Positions 33,337-43,348 are shown, counted from the stretch's first letter. The stretch is 64,000 nucleotides of DNA from Mesorhizobium sp. WSM4313 (GCF_002294725.1 NZ_NSFT01000006.1:248001-312000); one strand, 5' to 3'. The notes: generated by a model not told the origin, from the letters alone. Translations and numbers: made by a program.

Positions 33337-33707
33337 GCCGCAAATATCTGGTCGATACCCATATTCTACTCTGGGTACTCAACGCGGATTCACGCCTTTC
33401 GGACCATCATCGGGACATCTTTCTTGCGAGTGAGGATGTGGTCGTCAGCGCCATCTCGGTGGCGGAGATCGCCATCAAGAAATCGCTCGGCAAAGTCACG
33501 CTCACAGGCAATATCGTGGAGATCTTGAAGTCGAACGGCATTCCGATCCTCGGCGTCAATGAATTGCACGCAGCGAGGCTTGAGCATCTGCCGCTTCATC
33601 ATCGTGATCCATTCGACCGTCTACTCATCGCGCAGGCTCAAATTGAAGATCTGACGATGGTCACTGCGGATCGGCACTTCGCAGCCTACGACGTTGCCTT
33701 GGTCTGA
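33333..33707 (+). CDS. vapC: VapC-type PIN-domain toxin
   Basis: A 124-residue PIN-domain ribonuclease. The acidic active-site residues are in place: Asp in YLVDTHILLW (residue 8), Glu in SVAEIAIK, Asp in HRDPFDRLL and Asp in TADRHF. LPLHHRDPFDRLLIAQA is a hallmark of Phd-partnered VapC toxins. Translationally coupled to the antitoxin. The 3' end overlaps the convergent DinB gene by 22 bases. Target RNA unknown. Confidence 0.9.
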   Translation: MSRKYLVDTHILLWVLNADSRLSDHHRDIFLASEDVVVSAISVAEIAIKKSLGKVTLTGNIVEILKSNGIPILGVNELHAARLEHLPLHHRDPFDRLLIAQAQIEDLTMVTADRHFAAYDVALV

Positions 33708-34246
33708 TCATCCAGTCCCAACCGTTCGACCTCTTCTTTCCTCAGCTTCAGGTCGTACTCGAGCAGGAACTCGTCCAATTGCGGTGGCGGAACGGAAGTG
33801 CCGGAAAGCATGGCATGCACCTGCCCGCGGTGGTGGATGTCGTGCAGGAAGACGTGGGCGAGAATGTCGCCGATCCGTTCGGGGATCATGCCGTCCTCGC
33901 GCCGGTCGGTGACGACGCGCCGGTCGGGATCGGCTTCCGACAGGCCGTCGCAGAAAGCGATGAGCTTGCGGTCGAAATCAGCCTGTGCCGCTGCCAGGCT
34001 TGCGGCGGCGTCTAACGGTATGAAGTCGTCGTAAGCCGCGGCACCCATGCCGCCATCGGTCAGGAAGTCGAAATAGAGAAGGTCGACCGCCAAGATGTGA
34101 TTGAGCGCCTCCCTGATCGAAGGGAAGAAGCTGACGCGCCCGGCCTCGAACTCGCCGGGCTTGAGCGCGAGCACCGCGCGGTAGAGCCGGTCGTTCGACC
34201 ACAGATTGTTGCGGGCCATGCGGCGCAGGTGCTCGAGCAAGGTCAC
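33686..34246 (-). CDS. DinB family protein
   Basis: A 186-residue four-helix-bundle protein of the DinB/YfiT superfamily, metal-binding and often thiol- or transferase-linked. The metal histidines are His50 (EALNHILAVD) and His135/His139 in HVFLHDIHHRGQVH. The actual reaction is unknown. The stop lies inside the end of vapC (overlap 33686-33707), an unusual but small convergent overlap. Start ATG 34246; it begins 10 bases after the FAA hydrolase stop, on the same strand, so it may be the fourth gene of the hmgA operon. Confidence 0.87.
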   Translation of the reverse strand: MTLLEHLRRMARNNLWSNDRLYRAVLALKPGEFEAGRVSFFPSIREALNHILAVDLLYFDFLTDGGMGAAAYDDFIPLDAAASLAAAQADFDRKLIAFCDGLSEADPDRRVVTDRREDGMIPERIGDILAHVFLHDIHHRGQVHAMLSGTSVPPPQLDEFLLEYDLKLRKEEVERLGLDDQTKATS

Positions 34247-34256
34247 CGTCGGGTTC

Positions 34257-35270
34257 TCACCCCCCGTATTTCTCGACCTTCTGCTCGATGGCGCCGAAGA
34301 TCGAATGGCCGGCCTTGTCCTTCATCTCGATGCGCACGGTGTCGCCAAAACGCAGGAAGGGCGTTTTCGGTTCGCCGGACTCGAGGGTTTCGATCATGCG
34401 CAGCTCGGCGATGCAGGAATAGCCGGCGCCGCCGGCCGAGACGGGTTTGCCCGGCCCACCGTTCAGCTTGTTGGAGACGGTTCCGGAGCCGATGATGGTT
34501 CCGGCGGCGAGCGGCCGGGTCTTTGCGGCATGCGCGATCAGCGTCGGGAAATCGAAGGTCATGTCGACGCCGGCATTGGCGCGGCCGAACGGCTTGCCGT
34601 TGACGTCGACCAGCAGCGAGAGATTGACCTTGCCGCCGTCCCAGGCATCGCCCAGTTCGTCGGGCGTGACCGCGACTGGCGAGAAGGCCGACGAAGGTTT
34701 CGACTGGAAGAAGCCGAAGCCTTTGGCCAGTTCCGGCCCGGTGATGGCGCGCAGCGTGACGTCGTTGACCAGCATAATGAGGCGGATTGCCTCCTTCGCT
34801 TGTTCCAGACTGGCGCCCATCGGCACATCGTCGACGACGACCGCGACCTCGGCTTCCATGTCGATGCCGAAGGCCTCGTCGGCCATGCGGATCGGGTCGC
34901 GCGGCGCAATGAAGGAGTCCGAGCCGCCCTGGTAGATCAGCGGGTCGGTCCAGAAGCTTGCCGGCATCTCCGCGCCGCGTGCCTTCCGCACCAGCTCGAC
35001 ATGGTTCACATAGGCGGAGCCGTCCGCCCATTGATAGGCGCGCGGCAGCGGGGAATGCGCGTCGTGCTCATGGAAACGCGCCGAGGGAACCGCGTTGGTC
35101 TCAAGCGATTCGGCCATGGCCGCCAGATGCGGCGCAATGCGGCGCCAATCGTCGAGCGCAGCCTGCAGCGTCGGCACCAGGAAGGAAGCGTCGGTGAACC
35201 GCGTCAGATCGCGCGAGACGACGACCAGTTTTCCGTCGCGCGTCCCGTTCTTCAATGTGGCAAGCTTCAT
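34257..35270 (-). CDS. Fumarylacetoacetate hydrolase family protein
   Basis: A 337-residue FAH-superfamily enzyme. In this operon with hmgA it most likely performs the last step of homogentisate breakdown, fumarylacetoacetate to fumarate and acetoacetate. Metal-ligand acidic residues sit in DMEAEVAVVVDDVP (the E-x-E...D pattern), and SSAFSPVAVTPDELG, GGPGKPVSAGG and GSGTVSN are family segments. I chose ATG 35270, preceded by GGAGAGGAAAC, which overlaps the stop of the MBL gene (ATGA, 35267-35270). FAH-superfamily members vary in substrate, so I give no symbol, although fumarylacetoacetase is the best reading. Confidence 0.85.
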   Translation of the reverse strand: MKLATLKNGTRDGKLVVVSRDLTRFTDASFLVPTLQAALDDWRRIAPHLAAMAESLETNAVPSARFHEHDAHSPLPRAYQWADGSAYVNHVELVRKARGAEMPASFWTDPLIYQGGSDSFIAPRDPIRMADEAFGIDMEAEVAVVVDDVPMGASLEQAKEAIRLIMLVNDVTLRAITGPELAKGFGFFQSKPSSAFSPVAVTPDELGDAWDGGKVNLSLLVDVNGKPFGRANAGVDMTFDFPTLIAHAAKTRPLAAGTIIGSGTVSNKLNGGPGKPVSAGGAGYSCIAELRMIETLESGEPKTPFLRFGDTVRIEMKDKAGHSIFGAIEQKVEKYGG

Positions 35271-36166
35271 GCGGTTTCCTCTCCTGAAGCGGCCTTCTGA
35301 CCGCCTAGCCCCACAACAAGGCCGTCGCGGGCAATCGTCAAGTCGCCGGACCAAGTTTTCCTGACGGCGTCGATCCAGTCGTCCTCGCCGATCGCCGGAT
35401 CGTCGGCTGGAATGAGATGGTTGAGCACCAGCCGCGTCACCCCGGCATCGCTGGCGATGCGGCCTGCTTCGTCGGCAAAACTGTGGCTGGCTAGGAGATG
35501 CTCGCGCAGCCGCGCGCCGTTGCCAGTCCGGGCGACCAGTCGCTCCACGCCTTCCTCCAGCATCGCCTCATGGACAAGGATGTCGGCAGCTTTGGCAAAC
35601 TCAGCCAGTGGCGGAAAGAAGGCAGTGTCGGCGGAAAACACGACGCTCTTGCCGCTCTGCTCGAAACGCAGCGCAAAGCAGTCGGTGACCGGCGGATGGT
35701 CGACGCGCAACGCAGCCACCGTCAGACCTCGCTCGTCCAGAACCGCCCCTTCGCCGAACTCCTCGACCGTGATCAGGTCGCGGATGTCCGGCCTGCCTTC
35801 GTCGATGATGCGGATCTCGATGTCGAACTCCATCGCCTGGCAGAAGCATTGCCAGTAGTACCCCGTGCCGGGTGGGCCAAAAACGGTCACCGGCGTCGCC
35901 AGCCCCGCCGTCCAGGCGGTGTGGATCAGCGGCCCGAGTTCCAGAACGTGGTCCGAATGAAGGTGCGTGACGAAGATCAGGTCGAGCGCGTTCAGGCTGA
36001 CGCCGGCATCAGTCAGCGCACGCGTGACGCCAAGCCCGCAATCGACGACGATGGTGCGCCCGCCGATTTCAAGCAGCGACGAACTCGGCCAGGGTCCGCC
36101 CGACCGGACTGCCGGGCCACCCTTGGAGCCGAGCAGGACGAGCCGATCCACGTTTTCGGTGCTCAA
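35267..36166 (-). CDS. MBL-fold metallo-hydrolase in the homogentisate operon
   Basis: A 299-residue metallo-beta-lactamase-fold hydrolase of the RNase Z/arylsulfatase-like group. The metal motif His68-Leu-His70-Ser-Asp72-His73 is intact ([13 protein letters not shown], [11 protein letters not shown]), with a further Asp in [12 protein letters not shown] and His in LVLNHLIPA. It is locked between hmgA and the FAA hydrolase with 4-base overlaps at both ends (36163-36166 and 35267-35270). No maleylacetoacetate isomerase gene is seen nearby. Its role in tyrosine breakdown is not established; a thioester, lactone or ester hydrolase function is possible. Confidence 0.85.
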   Translation of the reverse strand: MSTENVDRLVLLGSKGGPAVRSGGPWPSSSLLEIGGRTIVVDCGLGVTRALTDAGVSLNALDLIFVTHLHSDHVLELGPLIHTAWTAGLATPVTVFGPPGTGYYWQCFCQAMEFDIEIRIIDEGRPDIRDLITVEEFGEGAVLDERGLTVAALRVDHPPVTDCFALRFEQSGKSVVFSADTAFFPPLAEFAKAADILVHEAMLEEGVERLVARTGNGARLREHLLASHSFADEAGRIASDAGVTRLVLNHLIPADDPAIGEDDWIDAVRKTWSGDLTIARDGLVVGLGGQKAASGEETA

Positions 36167-37476
36167 GACCAGTCGCCTTCCGGAGTGCCGTTGAAACGCT
36201 TCTTCAGGTCGGCCCAGCAGTCGATGTAGTTCTCCTGCAAGGTGCCGAGCTCGGCGGCGTAGCGCGTCAGCATCTGCGGAAAGCGCGTCTCGAACATGAA
36301 GGCCATGGTGTTGTCGAGCTTGACCGGCTTCAGGTCGGCGTGCGTCGCCTTCTCGAAGCCGGAAGCGTCCGGCCCATGCGCCAGCATCTGGTTGTGCAGG
36401 CTGATGCCGCCGGGCACGAAACCTTCCTCTTTGGCGTCGTACTGGCCATGGATCAGGCCCATGAACTCGCTCATGATGTTGCGATGGTACCAGGGCGGCC
36501 GAAACGTGTTTTCGGCCACCAGCCAGCGCGGCGGGAAGATGACGAAATCGACATTGGCCGTGCCCTCCTCGCCGCTCGGCGCCGTCAGCACGGTAAAGAT
36601 CGATGGATCGGGGTGGTCGAACAGGATGGCGCCGACGGGCGAAAACGTCGCCAGATCATATTTGTAGGGCGCGTAGTTGCCATGCCAGGCGACGACGTCG
36701 AGCGGCGAATGGCCGAGTTCGGTAACGTGGAAGGCGCCGCACCATTTGACGATCAGCCGGCAGGGCGTCTCCTTCTCCTCGAACCAGGCGCAGGGCGTTT
36801 TGAAATCGCGCGGATTGGCCAGGCAATTGGCGCCGATCGGGCCGCGGTCGGGCATGGTGAACTTGGCGCCGTAATTCTCGCAGACATAGCCGCGCGCCTC
36901 CTTGTCGGCGAGCTCGACCTTGAAGACGAGGCCGCGCGGCAGCACCGCGATCTCGCCGGGGCGAAGCTCGATCACCCCCATCTCGGTCACGAAGCGCAGC
37001 GCGCCCACCTGCGGCACGACCAGCAATTCGCCGTCGGCGTTGAAGAAATGGTCGTCCACCATCGACCGGTTGGCGACATAGACATGCGCCGCCATGCCCG
37101 ACTGGCCGACCGCATCGCCGGCCGTGGTGAAGGTCCGCATGCCGGAAATGAAGTCGGTCGGCTCGGTCGGCATCGGCGTCGGGTTCCAGCGGTATTGGCC
37201 GAGCGCGAGCTCGTGGTCGCCGATATTAGGCCCGGTCTTCCACAAGGGGTAGCTGGCGCCCTTGAATCGGCCGGTGTGCTTTACGCTCGGGCGAATTCGA
37301 TAAAGCCAGGAGCGCTCGTTGGTGCCGCGCGGCGCGGTGAAGGGCGAGCCCGAAAGCTGCTCGGCATAGAGGCCGTAGGCCGGCCGCTGCGGCGAGTTGC
37401 GGCCCTGCGGCAGCGATCCGGGCAGCGTCTCGGTTTCGAAATCATTGCCGAAACCCGGCATGTAGGAAAAGCCCAT
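36163..37476 (-). CDS. hmgA: Homogentisate 1,2-dioxygenase
   Basis: A 437-residue non-heme iron dioxygenase that opens the ring of homogentisate to maleylacetoacetate. Iron ligands by alignment with the human enzyme (His335, Glu341, His371) are His331 (PPWYHRN), Glu337 (SEFMG) and His367 (MLAHGPD). [12 protein letters not shown] and [17 protein letters not shown] at the N-terminus are highly conserved. I chose ATG 37476, preceded by AGGGAGGAT. First gene of an operon with the MBL hydrolase, FAA hydrolase and perhaps DinB genes; divergent from a MarR regulator. Confidence 0.96.
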   Translation of the reverse strand: MGFSYMPGFGNDFETETLPGSLPQGRNSPQRPAYGLYAEQLSGSPFTAPRGTNERSWLYRIRPSVKHTGRFKGASYPLWKTGPNIGDHELALGQYRWNPTPMPTEPTDFISGMRTFTTAGDAVGQSGMAAHVYVANRSMVDDHFFNADGELLVVPQVGALRFVTEMGVIELRPGEIAVLPRGLVFKVELADKEARGYVCENYGAKFTMPDRGPIGANCLANPRDFKTPCAWFEEKETPCRLIVKWCGAFHVTELGHSPLDVVAWHGNYAPYKYDLATFSPVGAILFDHPDPSIFTVLTAPSGEEGTANVDFVIFPPRWLVAENTFRPPWYHRNIMSEFMGLIHGQYDAKEEGFVPGGISLHNQMLAHGPDASGFEKATHADLKPVKLDNTMAFMFETRFPQMLTRYAAELGTLQENYIDCWADLKKRFNGTPEGDWS

Positions 37477-37550
37477 CCGATCCTCCCTGATCCGACTTGC
37501 AAGCTTCAAGAATTTGGCCTGCAGGCGATGTTGACCAAACTGGTTTCATT

Positions 37551-37574
37551 TGTAACCATTGAAAATGTAACTAT
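37551..37574. promoter_or_regulatory. Direct repeat in the hmgA-marR gap
   Basis: TGTAACCAT (37551-37559) and TGTAACTAT (37566-37574) are spaced 15 bases apart in the 128-base divergent gap. GGTT and AACC flank the first copy as a weak palindrome (37542-37557). This is a plausible site for the adjacent MarR regulator, but the symmetry is not strong. Confidence 0.35.
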
Positions 37575-37604
37575 CAACGGCCACGGTGCATCCCGGAGCG
37601 CTTC

Positions 37605-38048
37605 ATGGAACCGGATATCCTTGAACTGGAAAGCTTCCTGCCCTACCGGCTCTACCGGCTTGCCGACACCGTCAGCCGCGAATTTTCGCGGATCTACAAG
37701 GAGCGTCACGGTCTGACGCGACCCGAATGGCGCACGCTGTCGGGGCTTGGCGAGCGGGGCACGATGACGGCGACCGAACTCGGTGAACAGTCGGCCATGC
37801 ACAAGACGAAGGTGTCGCGGGCGGTGGCGGAGTTGGAACGGCGTAGGTGGTTGACGCGGAAGCCGGATGAGAATGATCGCCGCGTCGAACACCTCGCCCT
37901 GACCAAGACGGGTTTAGCCGCCTATCGCGAAATGGTGCCGCTGGCGAAGGCGTTTGAAAGGGAGTTGCTGGGGAAGCTGAGTGTGGAGGAGCGGGTGGCG
38001 ATTGCCAGGGGGGTGGCGGCTTTGGAAGGGACTTTGGAGAGAAAGTAG
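37605..38048 (+). CDS. MarR family transcriptional regulator (divergent from hmgA)
   Basis: A 147-residue winged-helix regulator. The recognition region is TATELGEQSAMHKTKVSRAVAELERRRWL followed by the wing DENDRRVEHLALT, both standard for MarR. Its position head-to-head with hmgA suggests an HmgR-like role, controlling homogentisate genes in response to a pathway compound; that is inference. ATG 37605. The 3' end is followed by a family B repeat shared with the convergent tdh gene. Confidence 0.9.
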   Translation: MEPDILELESFLPYRLYRLADTVSREFSRIYKERHGLTRPEWRTLSGLGERGTMTATELGEQSAMHKTKVSRAVAELERRRWLTRKPDENDRRVEHLALTKTGLAAYREMVPLAKAFERELLGKLSVEERVAIARGVAALEGTLERK

Positions 38049-38067
38049 ATGAGAGGCCGGCGGGACA

Positions 38068-38220
38068 GCGCCCCCTCTGTCCTGCCGGACATCTCCCCCT
38101 CTTGGGGGAGATTGGCAGCTTTGGCGACGGCGCTCGTCTTGCAAGGTCCGCGATTGGCGAAGGCCGATGTGACGGCTGATCTCCCTCCTTGAGGGGGAGA
38201 TGTCCGGCAGGACAGAGAGG
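38068..38220. repeat. Palindromic intergenic repeat, family B, copy 2
   Basis: Left arm GCGCCCCCTCTGTCCTGCCG with inner CATCTCCCCCTC; right arm ending GAGGGGGAGATGTCCGGCAG and GACAGAGAGG. It is slightly shorter and less perfect at the right edge than copies 1 and 3. It lies between the convergent ends of the MarR gene and tdh. Confidence 0.88.
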
Positions 38221-38244
38221 AACTCGACATCTCTCCAGAGGCTC

Positions 38245-39279
38245 TCACCAATCCATCACAACCTTCCCAGAACTCCCACTCCGCATCGCATCGAACCCCA
38301 CCTGGAAATCGTCGATCCCGATGCGATGGGTGATCAGCCCCGAGACATCCAGTGGGCCTTGCACCAGGGCGATCATCTTGTACCAGGTCTCGAACATCTC
38401 GCGGCCGTAGATGCCTTTGAGATGCAGCATCTTGAAGATGACCTTGTTCCAGTCGATCTCGAAGCCGGTCGGCGCGATGCCGAGGATGGCGATCTTGCCG
38501 CCATTGTTCATGGTGTCGATCATGTCGCGAAAGGCAGGGGCCGCGCCTGACATCTCCAGCCCGACGTCGAAACCCTCGCTCATGCCGATCGACGGCATCA
38601 CATCGCGCAGCTTTTCCTTCGAGGCGTCGACGACATGCTGGACACCGAGTTTTCGCGCCAGATCCAGCCGGACCGGGTTGATATCGGTGATGACGACCTT
38701 TCGCGCGCCGACGCATTGCGCCACCAGCGCACCCATGATGCCGATCGGCCCGGCGCCGGTGACCAGCACGTCCTCGCCGACCAGATCAAAGGACAAGGCT
38801 GTGTGCACGGCATTGCCCAGCGGATCGAAGATCGCGGCGATCTCGTCCGGCACGTCGTCGGGGATCGGCACGACATTGTGCTGCGGTATGGCCACATACT
38901 CGCCGAAGGCGCCGGGACGGTTGACGCCGACGCCGAGCGTGTTGCGGCAGAGATGCCCTCGCCCGGCGCGGCAGTTGCGGCAATGGCCGCAGACAATGTG
39001 GCCTTCGCCCGACACGCGCTGGCCGACCTTGTATTCGGTGACCGCGGAGCCGAAATCAGCGACCGTGCCGACGAATTCGTGGCCCGTCACCATCGGCACG
39101 GGCACCGTCTTCTGCGCCCACTGGTCCCAATTGTAGATATGGACGTCGGTGCCGCAGATCGCGGTCTTCTTGACCTTGATCAGCACGTCGTTGGGGCCGA
39201 TCTCCGGCACCGGCACCTCTTCCATCCAGATGCCCGGCTCGGCCTTGGCCTTCACCAGCGCCTTCATCATGTTCGACAT
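38245..39279 (-). CDS. tdh: L-threonine 3-dehydrogenase
   Basis: A 344-residue zinc-dependent medium-chain dehydrogenase that oxidises L-threonine to 2-amino-3-ketobutyrate with NAD+. Catalytic zinc region [23 protein letters not shown], the structural zinc cysteines [15 protein letters not shown], and the nucleotide-binding GAGPIGIMG are all present. It pairs with kbl on the same strand, although an SRPBCC gene lies between them. Start ATG 39279. Confidence 0.96.
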   Translation of the reverse strand: MSNMMKALVKAKAEPGIWMEEVPVPEIGPNDVLIKVKKTAICGTDVHIYNWDQWAQKTVPVPMVTGHEFVGTVADFGSAVTEYKVGQRVSGEGHIVCGHCRNCRAGRGHLCRNTLGVGVNRPGAFGEYVAIPQHNVVPIPDDVPDEIAAIFDPLGNAVHTALSFDLVGEDVLVTGAGPIGIMGALVAQCVGARKVVITDINPVRLDLARKLGVQHVVDASKEKLRDVMPSIGMSEGFDVGLEMSGAAPAFRDMIDTMNNGGKIAILGIAPTGFEIDWNKVIFKMLHLKGIYGREMFETWYKMIALVQGPLDVSGLITHRIGIDDFQVGFDAMRSGSSGKVVMDW

Positions 39280-39325
39280 CAGACGCTCCTCAAAAATCTT
39301 GCCTGTCTCGATGGGATCGGTTTCA

Positions 39326-39769
39326 TCAGTGCGCCGCCTCCAGAATGTTCTTCAGCCGGAGCAAGTCTCGATCGGTCGAACGCCGAACGGCCAGGGCGAT
39401 AAACGGCGCCACAAGACGGGAAAAGCCTGTCGGGGTACCGCGGTTCCGGAGCGCCATATGGGTAGCGCCTTCTCGGGTATCGCGCCATGCATAACTCGTT
39501 TCCATGGGAAACGGTCCTTCGGCGGTTCGCATCACCAGCCGCTCGCCCTGCACGAGATCTACAATTTCGTAGGTGTAAACAAGCCGCTGTCCGAGGAACT
39601 GCGCTACGAATGCAATTCTCGATCCTACCTGGACCGGTCGGGGCGTCTTCCATTCGACCGATTTGATATTGACGTACCAGCGGGGCACGTTGTCCGGATC
39701 GGCGGAAAAGGCGGCGACGACCGCGCGGGGCCTGGCGATCTCGATCCTGCTCGTGACATCGATCGTCAT
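39326..39769 (-). CDS. SRPBCC family protein
   Basis: A 147-residue START/Bet v1-like protein. The N-terminus [33 protein letters not shown] is the usual opening of polyketide-cyclase/COG3832-type SRPBCC proteins, followed by beta strands and a C-terminal amphipathic helix [13 protein letters not shown]. Such proteins bind hydrophobic ligands; the ligand here is unknown. It is inserted between kbl (28-base gap) and tdh (46-base gap) and probably co-transcribed with them. Confidence 0.82.
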   Translation of the reverse strand: MTIDVTSRIEIARPRAVVAAFSADPDNVPRWYVNIKSVEWKTPRPVQVGSRIAFVAQFLGQRLVYTYEIVDLVQGERLVMRTAEGPFPMETSYAWRDTREGATHMALRNRGTPTGFSRLVAPFIALAVRRSTDRDLLRLKNILEAAH

Positions 39770-39797
39770 GGCCGACTTCTGTTTTCCTCGGCGTGGG

Positions 39798-40985
39798 TCA
39801 AGCGATTACACCCAGTTCTTTTCCCACGTCGCCGAAGGCCGCGACCGCACGGTCGATGTCGGCGCTGGAATGGGCGGCAGACATCTGCGTGCGGATGCGC
39901 GCCTGGCCCTTCGGTACCACCGGAAAGGAGAAACCGATGACATAGATGCCGCGCTTCAGCATGCGCTGCGCCATCTCCTGCGCCAGCGCCGCATCGCCCA
40001 GCATCACCGGGATGATCGGATGATCGGCGCCAGCCAGCGTGAAGCCGAGCTTGCCCATCCTGGAACGGAACCGGTCCGCATTGGCATATAGGCGCTCGCG
40101 CAACGCGTCGCCATGGCGGATCAGGTCGAAGACCTTGATCGAGGCGCCTGCGATCGCCGGCATCAGCGTGTTGGAGAAGAGATAGGGGCGCGAGCGCTGG
40201 CGCAGCCAGTCGACCACTTGGCTTTTGCCCGACGTGTAGCCGCCGGAGGCACCGCCCAGCGCCTTGCCGAGCGTGCCCGTGATGATGTCCACCCTGCCCT
40301 CGACGCCGCAATGCTCGGCCGAGCCACGGCCGTTCTTGCCGACGAAGCCGACCGCATGGCTGTCGTCGACCATGACCATGGCGTCGTATTTCTCGGCGAG
40401 ATCGCATACGCCCTTGAGATTGGCAATGATGCCGTCCATCGAGAACACGCCGTCGGTGGCGATCAGCCGGAACCGGCAGTCCTTGGCCTCCTTCAGCCGG
40501 GCCTCGAGATCGGCCATGTCGTTGTTGGCGTAGCGGAAACGTTTGGCCTTCGAGAGCCGCACGCCATCGATGATCGAGGCGTGGTTCAGCGCATCGGAGA
40601 TGATGGCGTCCTCCTCGCCGAGCAGCGTTTCGAACAGGCCGCCATTGGCGTCGAAGCAGGAAGAATAGAGGATGGTATCGTCCATGCCCAGAAATGAGGA
40701 GATGGTCGCCTCGAGCTGCTTGTGTTCCTCCTGCGTGCCGCAAATGAAGCGCACCGAGGCCATGCCGTAGCCGTAGCGGTCGAGCGCGTGCTTTGCCGCA
40801 TCGCGCAGATCCGGGCTGTCGGCGAGCCCGAGATAGTTGTTGGCGCAGAAATTCAGCACCTTTTCGCCGCCGACCTCGATCTCGGCGGATTGCATCGAGG
40901 AGATCACCCGCTCGGACTTGTAGAGTCCGGCCGATTTCAGCCCTTGAAGCTCGCTGTCGATATGGGAAAGGAATGCTTTGCTCAT
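39798..40985 (-). CDS. kbl: Glycine C-acetyltransferase (2-amino-3-ketobutyrate CoA ligase)
   Basis: A 395-residue PLP enzyme of the alpha-oxoamine synthase family that splits 2-amino-3-ketobutyrate with CoA into glycine and acetyl-CoA, completing threonine breakdown with Tdh. The PLP lysine is Lys241 in [33 protein letters not shown] and [14 protein letters not shown] are also diagnostic. First gene of the kbl-SRPBCC-tdh run. Start ATG 40985. Confidence 0.96.
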   Translation of the reverse strand: MSKAFLSHIDSELQGLKSAGLYKSERVISSMQSAEIEVGGEKVLNFCANNYLGLADSPDLRDAAKHALDRYGYGMASVRFICGTQEEHKQLEATISSFLGMDDTILYSSCFDANGGLFETLLGEEDAIISDALNHASIIDGVRLSKAKRFRYANNDMADLEARLKEAKDCRFRLIATDGVFSMDGIIANLKGVCDLAEKYDAMVMVDDSHAVGFVGKNGRGSAEHCGVEGRVDIITGTLGKALGGASGGYTSGKSQVVDWLRQRSRPYLFSNTLMPAIAGASIKVFDLIRHGDALRERLYANADRFRSRMGKLGFTLAGADHPIIPVMLGDAALAQEMAQRMLKRGIYVIGFSFPVVPKGQARIRTQMSAAHSSADIDRAVAAFGDVGKELGVIA

Positions 40986-41272
40986 GGTCGGCCCTGTTCG
41001 GTTCGAGGCCGGACTGTCGCGCTACGGGCACGAAAAATCCATCGCAAAAGCGACCGCTTCGGTGGCGCTGCGAAAACCCGGTCGCAATCCCTGCGATGGC
41101 GTGGCGGCAATAGGATCAAAAAAGAGATGTGCAAGAAAGGACGTGATAACCATCTTGCGAGCTTTTCCGCGCTGCCGCGATCACCTTGCCGACCCGTTAA
41201 CCCTTTCAAGTTAATCGTTTTCCCGCCACGAATCCTTGGCAGGTATCCGTCGACCGGAGGGGTCACCCAGTT

Positions 41273-43342
41273 ATGTCGCAGCAGCCAGTGCAGAGCGTTT
41301 CGCGCAAGCTGATCCTGCTCATCAAGACCGGCTACTGGCTGGCGCTGACGATCATCGCCGCCATGGTGATCGCCTCCTTCATCCTTCTGCAGCAGTTGAT
41401 GGCGCAGCAACAGCACAACGATGCGTTGCTCGACATCGTCCAGACGCAGAAGGCGTTGTCGCAGCGTATCGTCTTCCTGGCCAGCGCCACGGGTGCTGCC
41501 TCGCGCGACAAGCAGCCGGCGCTGGTCACTGCGCTCAAGCAGGCGACGGGCGAGTTCGAGACCAACTACGATCGGCTGCTCAGGGAGACCGGCGCCGATC
41601 CGCTCTCGCCGGCGCGCAACGATCCCAGGTCGATCGAATACGTGCTGTTCAGCAAGCCGTTCCATCTCGACTATTTCTCAGTCGGCCTGGTGGCCAACGG
41701 AGAGCGACTGGCTTCGTCCTTCGGATCGCAGCTCGGCATGCAAACCGACGGCTATAAGGGCGGCGGCGACCGCGTCGGCCTCGACGCTTCCGTCGCCAAC
41801 GCCACCATGTCCGGCTATGCCGCGCTCGGCCAGCGCATCAGCGCCTTCGCCGACGAAAAATCCAGCAACATCCTCGACTTGCACCGCACGCTGTTTTTCG
41901 CCACGCTCGGGGTGATCGTTCTGGTGGCGCTGTTCATCTTCCGGCCGATGTCCAACGCCATCCTGCGCAAGACGCGCGAGCTGGTCGACGCGCGCAACTC
42001 GATGGCCTTCATCGCCGTGCATGACGGCCTGACCGGGCTGCACAACCGCACCTTCCTTACCGACCATTTCGAAACGCTGATCAAAGGCGCTCACCGCCGC
42101 CGCGAGCGCCTGGCGGTGATCCAGCTCGATCTCGACCGCTTCAAGCAGATCAACGACACGCTTGGCCATGCCGCCGGCGACTACGTGCTGGTGGTGACCG
42201 CGCAGCGCATGCGCGATTCCTGCCGCGCGTCGGATCTGTGCGCGCGGCTTGGCGGCGACGAGTTCGTCATGATCCTCAACGGCGCCGGCAGCACCGAGGA
42301 CATCCATGCGCTGGCCAAGCGCATTCTCGGCGAGATCAACGAGCCGATCACGTTCCAGGGCACGACCATCATGCCCGGCGCCAGCGCCGGCATCGCCGTC
42401 TATCCGGTCGACGCCGACAACGCGCAAGACCTGCTCGTCCATGCCGATCTCGCGCTTTATTCCGCCAAGAAGCTCGGCGGCGGCAACTTCTCCTTCTTCT
42501 CCGAGGAACTGCGCCGCGAGCTCGACTACCGCAAGCAGCTCGAACAGGACATCCGCACGGCGATCGCCAACAAAAGTTTTGAGGTCTATTTCCAGCCGCA
42601 GGTATCGCTGACCAGCGGCAAGATCAGCGGCATCGAGGCGCTGGTGCGTTGGAAACACGCGACGCGCGGTATGATCTCGCCCGGCGAATTCATTCCCGTC
42701 GCCGAAAAATGCGGCTTCATGCCGGATGTCGGCCGCATCGTTATCGCCAAAGCGATCGAGGAAGCCGCCGAATGGAACCGCGCCGGCATCGATTTCGGGC
42801 GCATCGCCGTCAATGTCTCGGGCACGGAGCTGCGCGAGCTCGATTTCGACGCCTTCTTGTTCGGCACGCTGGAGCGGGCCGGGCTGCCCCCACAGAAGCT
42901 GGCGCTGGAGATCGTGGAATCCGTCATCCTCGATGACGAGAAGACCGGGATCGCCGCCAAGCTGCGCCACATCCGCGCCGCCGGCGTGCATCTCGAGCTT
43001 GACGACTTCGGCACCGGCTATGCCTCGCTCAGCCACGTCAACCCCAACGAGATCGACCGGCTCAAGATCGACCGCCGCTTCGTCCAGAACATCAACGAGA
43101 ACGGCGACAACTCCAAGATCGTGCGCGCCATCACCGAGCTTGCCCGCGGGCTCGGCATCTCGATCGTCGCCGAGGGCGCCGAAACCGAGGCCGAGCTCGA
43201 CTCGCTGATGGCGATCGGCTGCGACCAGGTGCAAGGCTATTCCATCGCCTTCCCGATGCCGCAGGACAAGGCGCGCGAATGGCTTTTGGCGCGTAGCCCG
43301 AAGAAGACGAAGCTGAAGGTGCTGCAGGGCAGCTTGGCTTGA
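41273..43342 (+). CDS. Membrane GGDEF-EAL protein (c-di-GMP synthesis/degradation)
   Basis: A 689-residue protein. An N-terminal sensor module lies between two membrane helices (about residues 14-41 and 207-226), probably periplasmic and PilJ/NarX-like. The GGDEF domain has an intact GGDEF at residues 327-331, with LDRFKQINDTLGHAAGD before it. The EAL domain has EAL at 455-457, the second catalytic Glu in EIVES, and DDFGTGYASL. Both catalytic signatures look active, so it could make or degrade cyclic di-GMP, with the balance set by the sensor. ATG 41273 is preceded by GGAGG at 41255-41259, rather far. It is monocistronic. Confidence 0.93.
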   Translation: MSQQPVQSVSRKLILLIKTGYWLALTIIAAMVIASFILLQQLMAQQQHNDALLDIVQTQKALSQRIVFLASATGAASRDKQPALVTALKQATGEFETNYDRLLRETGADPLSPARNDPRSIEYVLFSKPFHLDYFSVGLVANGERLASSFGSQLGMQTDGYKGGGDRVGLDASVANATMSGYAALGQRISAFADEKSSNILDLHRTLFFATLGVIVLVALFIFRPMSNAILRKTRELVDARNSMAFIAVHDGLTGLHNRTFLTDHFETLIKGAHRRRERLAVIQLDLDRFKQINDTLGHAAGDYVLVVTAQRMRDSCRASDLCARLGGDEFVMILNGAGSTEDIHALAKRILGEINEPITFQGTTIMPGASAGIAVYPVDADNAQDLLVHADLALYSAKKLGGGNFSFFSEELRRELDYRKQLEQDIRTAIANKSFEVYFQPQVSLTSGKISGIEALVRWKHATRGMISPGEFIPVAEKCGFMPDVGRIVIAKAIEEAAEWNRAGIDFGRIAVNVSGTELRELDFDAFLFGTLERAGLPPQKLALEIVESVILDDEKTGIAAKLRHIRAAGVHLELDDFGTGYASLSHVNPNEIDRLKIDRRFVQNINENGDNSKIVRAITELARGLGISIVAEGAETEAELDSLMAIGCDQVQGYSIAFPMPQDKAREWLLARSPKKTKLKVLQGSLA

Positions 43343-43348
43343 GATGCG

